Source: JACPSX01 sp035288405 [NCBI: bacterium]
GTDB lineage: Bacteria; JACPSX01
Direction: 5' to 3'
NCBI GenBank assembly: GCA_035288405.1
Contig: DATEAK010000268.1
Span: 1-12,285 of the forward strand
DNA length: 12,285 nucleotides
The notes under the pieces are model-generated. The model saw only the letters and a list, made by a program, of their open reading frames with translations. It ran no database searches and was not told where the DNA came from. The translations under genes were made by a program, and so were the position numbers. Shown here one piece after another: positions 6,853 through 12,285 of this stretch (positions are counted from its first letter, which is position 1; every line of letters starts with the position of its first letter).

Positions 6853-9306
6853 TCAGACTCCGATTTTGCGCCGTCTACGAGATCCTTTCTCCTCCTCCTC
6901 AGAACTCGACTCTGAAGCAACTTTCACCCGCTTCGCAACCTGGCCATCGGAAAATACGACGTCAATAACCTCCTCCATTTTGCTGATAAAGCGAAATTCC
7001 AAGCCGGCCTTCATGTGTTCGGGAATCTCGGGCATATCTTTTTCGTTCTTCCTCGGCAGGACGATCGTCGTAATGCCTGCCCGCTTCGCCGCCAGGACTT
7101 TTTCTTTGATCCCTCCAACGGGCAACACAAGGCCTCTTAGCGTAATTTCTCCCGTCATGGCAACGTCTCCCCGGACAGCCCGGCTGGTCAACAAGGAGAC
7201 CAGCGCCACGAACATGGTGATTCCCGCCGAAGGTCCGTCCTTCGGGATAGCTCCGGACGGCACGTGAATATGAATATCACTCTTATCGTAGAAATTAGAC
7301 GGGATCCCCAAGGCTTTCGCCCTGGAGCGCACGTAGCTCAGGGCTGCCTGGGCCGATTCTTTCATCACGTCTCCAAGCTGGCCGGTCAACGCGAGGCTTT
7401 TTTGTCCGGGCATCCTGGTGGCTTCTACAAAGAGAATGTCCCCTCCCGTAGAAGTCCAGGCCAGTCCTGTGGCAACACCGGGAACGGAGGTTCGCTCGGC
7501 CGCTTCCGAGAAAAACTTAATGGGTCCCAGGTAGCGGGAAATATCTTCGCCTGTCACCTGCACAGTGCCTTGTTTGCCATCGGCCACTTCCTTGGCAATC
7601 GCACGGCAAATCCCAGCAATCTCTCTTTCCAGATTTCGTACTCCAGCTTCTCGGGTATAAGAACGAATGAGTGTTTGCAATGCATCTTCCGCGAAGATGA
7701 CCTGATCTTCCTTCAGACCATTTTCTAAAACTTGTTTTGGAATCAGGAACTGCTTGGCAATCGCCACCTTGTCTTCCTCGGTGTACCCCGGGAGTTCGAG
7801 CACTTCCATCCTATCCTTGAGAGCAGGAGGGATCGGCTCCAGGATGTTGGCCGTGGAGATAAACATCACCCTGGAGAGATCGAAAGGGACATCCAGATAA
7901 TGATCGGAGAAAGAATAATTCTGTTCGGGATCGAGAACTTCCAAGAGGGCTGAGGACGGATCCCCCCGAAAGTCGATGCCAATCTTATCCACCTCATCAA
8001 GCATGAAAATGGGGTTGTTCGAACCTGCTTTTTTCACCCCTTGGATGACCCGTCCGGGCAGCGCTCCAACATAAGTCCGACGGTGACCCCGAATTTCCGC
8101 TTCATCTCGAACTCCGCCCAAAGAAATGCGCACAAATCGGCGTCCAATGGCGCGCGCGATCGAGCGCCCGAGGGAAGTCTTTCCTACACCCGGAGGTCCC
8201 ACGAAGCACAATATGGGGCCTTTCAGATTGTGCCTTAACTTACCTACCGCGAGGTATTCGAGTATCCGTTTCTTAACTTTTTCGAGGTTAAAGTGATCTT
8301 CATCGAGAATCTGTTTGGCCGCAGCCAGATCGAGGTTATCTTCCGTGCTGATCGACCAAGGCAGATCCACAAGCCAATCCAGGTAAGTGCGCGAGACTGT
8401 GTACTCGGCTGCCGCGGGCGACATGCGCGATAGGCGATCAAGCTCTTTTTCTGCGGCCTCGGCAGCTTCTTTGGGCATATTCGCCTTGGTAATTTTTTCG
8501 CGGAGTTCTTTCATCTCCTGGGTGCGCTCGTCTTCTTCCCCGAGTTCTTTCTGAATCGCTTTCATCTGCTCCCGCAGATAGTACTCCCGTTGGGTTTTCC
8601 CCATGCCTTCCTGGATTTGAGACTGGATTTTATCCTTGAGCTCCAAGACCTCCTTTTCTCGATTCGCCAGGATGTTCACTTTCTCCAAGCGCTCTTTGAC
8701 GTCGAGGATCTCCAAAATCTCCTGTTTCACGGAAGCGGGCAGATTAAGGTTCGAGGTAACAAAATTGGCCAGGTGAGAGGGATCCTCCAACTGCATGGTC
8801 AAGTGGGAGATATCTGCGGACAAATAGGGCGCCAAGTCGACTAATTTCTTGAAAAGAGCCTTGAGGTTAATGGTTAGGGCCTCAACTTCAACTCCCTCTG
8901 CGATCCGATCCTTGAGTTCCTCAACTCGAACGTGGATATAGGGATCGGATCCCAAGAATTCCGTGACCCCAAACTTCCCTACCCCTTGAACAATGACGTT
9001 CTTCTTGCCGTCTTGAGTTTTGAAGACCTTTAAGATCTGAGCAAACGTCCCAACCCGGTACAAATCGTCCGGGGTCGGATCCTCGATTTCTGAGCTTTTT
9101 TGAGTAATGACACCGATAATCTCTTCTCGCGCTACAGCGTCTTCCACTAGGCGAACAGACTTCTCCCGGCCTACGACCAGAGGTAAGATCAATCCAGGAA
9201 ACAGCACCGTGCCTCGTAGCGGCAAGATCGAAATTTCTGACGGGGCGGCTACTTTCCCTCCCTCTCCCTCCTCGGGATTTCCTTCTGGTTTTTCCAGTAA
9301 ATTCAT
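6853..9306 (-). CDS. lon: ATP-dependent Lon protease (bacterial LonA type)
   Basis: An 817-residue cytosolic AAA+ protease that degrades misfolded and regulatory proteins. The N-terminal LON substrate-binding domain (about 25-215, starting [13 protein letters not shown]) is followed by a coiled-coil linker. The AAA+ module has Walker A GPPGVGKT at 370-377 and Walker B IFMLDEVD at 433-440. The protease domain carries the Ser-Lys dyad, S693 in PKDGPSAG and K736 in [10 protein letters not shown], 43 residues apart as in E. coli Lon (S679/K722). The protein is slightly longer than E. coli Lon because of a charged C-terminal tail (about 797-817) with a serine/glutamate run followed by [10 protein letters not shown]. 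The ATG at 9306 has GAGG 8 bases upstream. It follows the bactofilin gene by 97 bases and appears to have its own promoter. No CIRCE site is present here, so heat control, if any, is by another route. Confidence 0.97.
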   Translation of the reverse strand: MNLLEKPEGNPEEGEGGKVAAPSEISILPLRGTVLFPGLILPLVVGREKSVRLVEDAVAREEIIGVITQKSSEIEDPTPDDLYRVGTFAQILKVFKTQDGKKNVIVQGVGKFGVTEFLGSDPYIHVRVEELKDRIAEGVEVEALTINLKALFKKLVDLAPYLSADISHLTMQLEDPSHLANFVTSNLNLPASVKQEILEILDVKERLEKVNILANREKEVLELKDKIQSQIQEGMGKTQREYYLREQMKAIQKELGEEDERTQEMKELREKITKANMPKEAAEAAEKELDRLSRMSPAAAEYTVSRTYLDWLVDLPWSISTEDNLDLAAAKQILDEDHFNLEKVKKRILEYLAVGKLRHNLKGPILCFVGPPGVGKTSLGRSIARAIGRRFVRISLGGVRDEAEIRGHRRTYVGALPGRVIQGVKKAGSNNPIFMLDEVDKIGIDFRGDPSSALLEVLDPEQNYSFSDHYLDVPFDLSRVMFISTANILEPIPPALKDRMEVLELPGYTEEDKVAIAKQFLIPKQVLENGLKEDQVIFAEDALQTLIRSYTREAGVRNLEREIAGICRAIAKEVADGKQGTVQVTGEDISRYLGPIKFFSEAAERTSVPGVATGLAWTSTGGDILFVEATRMPGQKSLALTGQLGDVMKESAQAALSYVRSRAKALGIPSNFYDKSDIHIHVPSGAIPKDGPSAGITMFVALVSLLTSRAVRGDVAMTGEITLRGLVLPVGGIKEKVLAAKRAGITTIVLPRKNEKDMPEIPEHMKAGLEFRFISKMEEVIDVVFSDGQVAKRVKVASESSSEEEEKGSRRRRKIGV

Positions 9307-9359
9307 TAAGATATCCTCGCTCCTTAATCCGCCATTACGGAAACGCTCTTGTCCTTTTT

Positions 9360-9368
9360 ATTATACCA
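9360..9368 (-). promoter_or_regulatory. Candidate extended -10 promoter for lon
   Basis: Reading the minus strand, TGGTATAAT (9368-9360) is a perfect extended -10 element about 54 bases before the lon start. There is no good -35 box at the standard distance, which extended -10 promoters can lack. A TTGACA (9407-9402) that overlaps the bactofilin stop codon is too far away (36 bases) to pair with it. I saw no hairpin terminator between the bactofilin and lon genes. Confidence 0.5.
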
Positions 9369-9403
9369 CAATATAGCCAACAAATAATCTTACTCTCTCT
9401 TTG

Positions 9404-9865
9404 TCAATTCTTTTGACTGGCTTGTCGAGCAATATCGCGTGAGAATTCTGGGTTAAATAATCGCGAAGGGATTTTCGCCTCTGGCCCTTGCTCCTGCTCT
9501 TCGTCCAACGAGATCATCCGGCAATGCCCCTCATAAACAGCGCCTTCCTCGATAACCAGAATCGGAGTGCTGATATCTCCCACAAGTACGCTCCCTTTCT
9601 GGATTTCAATGCGCTGGTGGGCACGTACATTCCCCTGGATTTTCCCACATCCGATTAAGGTCCCCACGTTGATTTCGGCTTGAACCTCTGCACTTTCTCC
9701 CACAATGAATGTATCCGGCGACAGGATTTCTCCCTCGAATTTTCCGTCCACCCGCACAGTCCCCTGAAAGGAAAGAATACCGTGAAATTGGGTCCCCTCC
9801 CCTAAAAACGCGCGTAACACCTCCCGGTTCGTGTTTTCTTTTTTCCCACTCGACTTCAACACCAC
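9404..9865 (-). CDS. Bactofilin family cytoskeletal protein
   Basis: A 153-residue bactofilin. Members self-assemble without nucleotide into filaments built from a right-handed beta-helix and act as scaffolds for cell shape, polarity or chromosome organisation. The core spans about 20-118 and shows the short repeating pattern of hydrophobic and glycine residues that forms the helix (for example GKFEGEILSPDTFIVGESA, then GKIQGNVRAHQRIEI). It is flanked by a short polar N-terminus and an acidic, then basic, C-terminal tail that is probably disordered. The GTG start at 9865 is fixed by a strong AGGAGGTG six bases upstream. That ribosome site overlaps the parB stop codon, and the genes are 4 bases apart, so expression is probably coupled to parB. 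This supports a role with the segregation machinery, as shown for bactofilins of Myxococcus, but that is inference here. Confidence 0.92.
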   Translation of the reverse strand: MVLKSSGKKENTNREVLRAFLGEGTQFHGILSFQGTVRVDGKFEGEILSPDTFIVGESAEVQAEINVGTLIGCGKIQGNVRAHQRIEIQKGSVLVGDISTPILVIEEGAVYEGHCRMISLDEEQEQGPEAKIPSRLFNPEFSRDIARQASQKN

Positions 9866-9869
9866 GGGT

Positions 9870-10733
9870 TCACCTCCTATCGGCTCGTTTCGCTTTGGTT
9901 AAAATGTCGGCAAGTGCCTGCAAGTCGTCAAGTGAATAATAAGAGATGACAAGAGCCCCTCTCTCGGCCGTACCGTGAATCTCCACCCGTGTCACTAAAG
10001 TCCGGCTTAACTGCTCTGCCAAGGCCTGCAAATGGACATCCCTACGGCTCTGCGGTTGTTTCTTTGGCAGCTTTCGTGCCCGAATTACGGCCTCTTCGGT
10101 TTGTCGCACCGAAAGACCTTGCCGAAGAATCTTACCGCAAAGCTCCTTTTGTTCTTCTACCGTCTTAAGCCCTAACAGGGCGCGGGCATGTCCCATAGTC
10201 AGGCGTCCTGACACTACTTCTGCTTGAATTTCCGTAGGAAGCTTTAACAATCTAAGCTGGTTGGCAACGGTGCTGCGATCTTTTCCCACCCGACGGGAAA
10301 CTTCCTCTTGAGAGAGACTAAATTCAGCGGAAAGCCTTTCATAGGCCCGCGCCTCTTCGATCGGGTTTAGGTCCTCTCTCTGAATGTTCTCAATGAGAGC
10401 AACCTCCAGACGCTCTGCGCCGCTAACTTCTCGCACCAGCCCCGGCACCGTAGAGAGTCCGGCTAACCGGGCGGCACGCCAGCGGCGTTCTCCGGCAATG
10501 AGCTCATACGCCCCCTCAGACACTTTTTGAACGATAACCGGCTGCAACACCCCCCTGGTTCGAATCGATTCCACAAGCCCCTCCAGCCCCTGCCGGTCGT
10601 CGGAAGATAGGTGCCGGGGCTGATCCGGATTCGGCACGATCGCATCCAGGGGGATTTCTTGAATTCCCCGCCCTTCCTCAATTCGAGTTGAGATGAGTGC
10701 CTCCAGTCCTCTACCGAGTGCCTTTCTTTGCAT
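9870..10733 (-). CDS. parB: Chromosome-partitioning protein ParB
   Basis: A 287-residue ParB, the parS-binding CTPase that loads as a sliding clamp around parS and stimulates ParA. The first conserved block is LDAIVPNPDQPR at 29-40. The CTP-binding arginine motif GERRWRA is at 81-87, and ENIQREDLNP at 115-124 is the third block. A helix-turn-helix for parS recognition lies around 141-163, and a C-terminal dimerisation domain fills the last 50 or so residues. The ATG at 10733 gives the usual N-terminus MQRKALGRGLEAL. The frame stays open for 66 more codons upstream, but these only run antisense-free through parA coding sequence in another frame and carry no ParB features, so the longer start is rejected. 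The gene overlaps the end of parA by 23 bases, which implies co-translation. Confidence 0.95.
   Translation of the reverse strand: MQRKALGRGLEALISTRIEEGRGIQEIPLDAIVPNPDQPRHLSSDDRQGLEGLVESIRTRGVLQPVIVQKVSEGAYELIAGERRWRAARLAGLSTVPGLVREVSGAERLEVALIENIQREDLNPIEEARAYERLSAEFSLSQEEVSRRVGKDRSTVANQLRLLKLPTEIQAEVVSGRLTMGHARALLGLKTVEEQKELCGKILRQGLSVRQTEEAVIRARKLPKKQPQSRRDVHLQALAEQLSRTLVTRVEIHGTAERGALVISYYSLDDLQALADILTKAKRADRR
9871..9878 (-). promoter_or_regulatory. Strong Shine-Dalgarno of the bactofilin gene
   Basis: Reading the minus strand, AGGAGGTG lies just before a GTG start at 9865. It covers two bases of the parB stop codon (9872-9870), so ribosomes ending parB can restart here. It decides the bactofilin start. 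Confidence 0.8.
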
Positions 10734-11487
10734 GGTCCAGGAGTTCCTCTGCAAGAGTTCGATAAGCCTGTGCCCCCCGAGAACGTGGATCGTACAACAA
10801 AATGGGGAGACCATGACTCGGGGCTTCGCTGAGCCGGACGCTACGCGGGATAATCGTGTGAAAAACGGTCCCCTCAAAGTGGCGGCGAACCTCATCAGCG
10901 ACTTGCTGAGAGAGCAGCGTTCGTGCATCAAACATCGTCAACAAAACTCCTTCAACGGAAAGGTCCGGGTTTAAGCTCTGCTTGATACGGCGAACAGTCC
11001 GCAACAACTGGGTCAACCCTTCCAAAGCGAAGAACTCACACTGCAAGGGAATAAGAACGCTGTCGGCCGCTGTCAGAGCGTTCAAAGTCAGCAGTCCCAA
11101 GGACGGAGGAGAATCAATTAGAATGAATTCAAACCTGTCGCGCACACCGTTTAGCGCCCGACAGAGACGTTTTTCCCGTTCTTCCAATGAGACGAGTTCA
11201 ATCTCGGCACCAATCAAGTCTACGGTAGCTGGGAACAAATATAGATTCGCGAGCTGGGTAGGAATAATGGCCTTGTCAGCCGGCTCCAAACCGAGAAGGC
11301 ACTGATAAACCGTTATAATTGAATTGGTTTTATCGATTCCCACACCGCTGCTGGCGTTTCCCTGTGGGTCAAGATCAATGAGCAGCGTGGAGTGCCCCCC
11401 AAGGGCTAGGGCTGCACCTAAATTAATAGCGGTGGTGGTTTTTCCCACCCCTCCCTTCTGGTTCGCGACTGCAATAACGCGCCCCAC
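10711..11487 (-). CDS. parA: Chromosome-partitioning ATPase ParA (Soj family)
   Basis: A 258-residue ParA ATPase, which binds DNA non-specifically as an ATP dimer and forms the gradient that moves ParB-parS complexes. The deviant Walker A motif KGGVGKTT begins at 11, with signature lysine K11 and K16. The A' motif DLDPQGNAS is at 38-46 and the Walker B strand FILIDSPPSLG at 121-131. There is no N-terminal DNA-binding extension, so it is the small chromosomal type. Two GTG starts are possible: 11499 has no spacing from any ribosome site, while 11487 has GGTGGAG ending 6 bases upstream and gives MGRVIAVANQKGG, the normal family start, so I chose the latter. parB overlaps its 3' end; parS and rsmG lie upstream. 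Confidence 0.95.
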   Translation of the reverse strand: MGRVIAVANQKGGVGKTTTAINLGAALALGGHSTLLIDLDPQGNASSGVGIDKTNSIITVYQCLLGLEPADKAIIPTQLANLYLFPATVDLIGAEIELVSLEEREKRLCRALNGVRDRFEFILIDSPPSLGLLTLNALTAADSVLIPLQCEFFALEGLTQLLRTVRRIKQSLNPDLSVEGVLLTMFDARTLLSQQVADEVRRHFEGTVFHTIIPRSVRLSEAPSHGLPILLYDPRSRGAQAYRTLAEELLDHAKKGTR

Positions 11488-11493
11488 GCTAAA

Positions 11494-11500
11494 CTCCACC
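11494..11500 (-). promoter_or_regulatory. Ribosome binding site that decides the parA start
   Basis: Reading the minus strand, GGTGGAG ends 6 bases before the GTG at 11487. An earlier in-frame GTG at 11499 lies inside this site and has no usable ribosome site of its own. Confidence 0.6.
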
Positions 11501-11528
11501 TTTAGAAACCATTGACAAATCAGCCTGA

Positions 11529-11558
11529 ATTCTACTCCCCCTCAGGAATGAAAGGCAA
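11529..11558 (-). promoter_or_regulatory. Candidate sigma-70 promoter for parA-parB-bactofilin
   Basis: Reading the minus strand, TTGCCT (11558-11553) and TAGAAT (11534-11529) are separated by 18 bases. Transcription would begin near 11522, about 35 bases before parA. parS lies just upstream of the -35 box, so ParB bound there could affect it. The match is moderate. Confidence 0.45.
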
Positions 11559-11570
11559 GAGCTTTCCCCA

Positions 11571-11586
11571 TGTTTCACGTGGAACA
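11571..11586 (-). other. parS: parS centromere site (ParB loading site)
   Basis: The minus strand reads TGTTCCACGTGAAACA, an exact match to the widely conserved chromosomal parS consensus TGTTNCACGTGAAACA. It lies 3 bases beyond the rsmG stop codon and upstream of parA, a very common position for parS. It is the only copy I saw in the window. Confidence 0.96.
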
Positions 11587-11589
11587 CTT

Positions 11590-12255
11590 TTAGGGTCTCC
11601 GGCGCTGAATCGTCACAAACCGAATTCGAGTCTCCCAGGGGGTGGAGATCTCTTGCACTCCCTTCAGCTCTCCGCCAAACCGCGCACAGATACCAGCTGC
11701 TGGAACGATTTCTTCTTCCAGACCCTCCCCTTTCTGTGCAATGAGAGACCCTCCGGGTTTTATCAGCGGCAGACAGTCCTGAACCAATCGAGAAAGCTTT
11801 AGGGCGGCCCGGGAAACGACCACACTGAATTCTTCCTGAAAAGAGTTCTCTTGGGCAAGCTCGCGCAGGTCCGAACAAACGATTTGCAAGCCAGATAACC
11901 CAAGCAATGCAGCAACATACTTGAGGAAACTGGCCTTTCGTCGCGAGCGCTCAAGCAAAGTCCACTGGCCTTCGGGATGTAAGATTTTTAGCGGGATCCC
12001 TGGGATGCCAGCGCCGCTTCCAACATCTAGACATCTTCCAGCGGAGCCCTCTTCAGGCAATGGCCATAAGGCAGAGCAGGCAAAAAGGTACCGGACAATC
12101 TCTGCTTCGTCTTGTAGAGCTGTCAAATTCACAGTCCGATTCCAGCGCCGAATCTCCCGCAAATAGGCCAGAAAGCGGTCTTTTTGCGGTTCCTGCAATG
12201 GGACCCCTATCCGTTCAAACTCAAAAGTGAGGAAATCTTTAATGTCTGACTTCAT
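11590..12255 (-). CDS. rsmG: 16S rRNA (guanine-N7)-methyltransferase RsmG
   Basis: A 221-residue SAM-dependent enzyme that makes m7G at position 527 (E. coli numbering) of 16S rRNA; its loss gives low-level streptomycin resistance in several bacteria. The N-terminal helical part contains WNRTVNLTA at 38-46, a family signature. The SAM-binding motif LDVGSGAGIPGIPL is at 76-89, followed by LLERSRRKASFL at 100-111, and the later strand motif GGSLIAQKG at 168-176. Length is normal. The ATG at 12255 has only a weak ribosome site, as is common when the gene follows mnmG closely. The 30 bases to its right, to the window edge, probably hold the end of such a neighbour but are too short to identify. 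The stop codon lies 3 bases before parS. Confidence 0.96.
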   Translation of the reverse strand: MKSDIKDFLTFEFERIGVPLQEPQKDRFLAYLREIRRWNRTVNLTALQDEAEIVRYLFACSALWPLPEEGSAGRCLDVGSGAGIPGIPLKILHPEGQWTLLERSRRKASFLKYVAALLGLSGLQIVCSDLRELAQENSFQEEFSVVVSRAALKLSRLVQDCLPLIKPGGSLIAQKGEGLEEEIVPAAGICARFGGELKGVQEISTPWETRIRFVTIQRRRP

Positions 12256-12285
12256 ATCCGGATGTGGCGCTACGATGTTTGTCCG

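Noticed and set aside
7260-7268. CACGTG core resembling a second parS
   Set aside because: The flanking bases do not match the parS arms, and it lies in lon coding sequence.
7985-7993. DnaA-box-like TTATCCACC near the segregation genes
   Set aside because: A single near-match inside the conserved Walker B codons of lon, without clustering or an AT-rich region, is not evidence for an origin.
9402-9407. TTGACA as the -35 box for lon
   Set aside because: It is 36 bases from the good -10 element, and no acceptable -10 lies at 16 to 18 bases from it.
10734-10931. 66-residue N-terminal extension of ParB
   Set aside because: It lies wholly inside parA coding sequence in another frame, has no ParB features, and the family N-terminus begins at the ATG at 10733.
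11489-11878. 129-codon minus-strand open frame across rsmG, parS and the parA leader
   Set aside because: Its sequence is a frame-shifted reading of rsmG, and its FHVKH is simply the translation of parS. No family likeness.
12256-12285. Possible 3' end of mnmG upstream of rsmG
   Set aside because: Two other minus-strand frames end nearby, but 30 bases hold too few residues to recognise any protein.

Overview
The window reads as ordinary chromosomal core DNA of a Gram-negative bacterium with mid-range GC. The clues are a secreted Do/DegP-type periplasmic protease, an HrcA/CIRCE heat-shock control site, and the order rsmG-parA-parB-bactofilin with a parS site, which is familiar from Desulfobacterota (Deltaproteobacteria) and neighbouring phyla. 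That placement is an inference; no rRNA or other strong taxonomic marker is present. I found no tRNA, rRNA, CRISPR array, insertion sequence or phage gene, and no gene-free stretch longer than about 211 bases.

Layout. (1) 1-760, minus strand: a 189-residue protein of unknown function with an HEXXH motif, followed by the start of a small FmdB-type zinc-ribbon gene that runs off the left edge. The zinc-ribbon gene has its own near-consensus sigma-70 promoter with a CIRCE operator just behind the -10 box, so it and whatever follows it should be repressed by HrcA and induced by heat. (2) 761-971: a divergent intergenic region with candidate promoters on both strands. (3) 972-5151, plus strand: a short-chain dehydrogenase, a ClpC-type AAA+ unfoldase and an arginase. 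The clpC and arginase genes overlap by 22 bases, so this is probably one transcription unit. (4) 5152-5255: a short convergent gap with a terminator-like hairpin for the minus-strand gene. (5) 5256-9306, minus strand: lon followed by a degP/degQ-like protease gene. (6) 9404-12255, minus strand: rsmG, parS, parA, parB and a bactofilin gene, tightly packed, with parA/parB overlapping and the bactofilin Shine-Dalgarno lying across the parB stop codon.

Functionally the window has two themes. The left three quarters are dominated by protein quality control: a CIRCE-controlled unit, a possible HEXXH metalloprotein, ClpC, Lon and a periplasmic DegP-like protease, sitting on three different transcripts. 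The right quarter is the chromosome-segregation locus (ParA ATPase, ParB CTPase clamp, parS) with a cytoskeletal bactofilin and the 16S rRNA methyltransferase RsmG. The least expected points are the HEXXH orphan beside a CIRCE-controlled zinc ribbon, and the overlap of an arginase gene with a ClpC-type unfoldase gene. I saw no clear evidence of a wholly new system.
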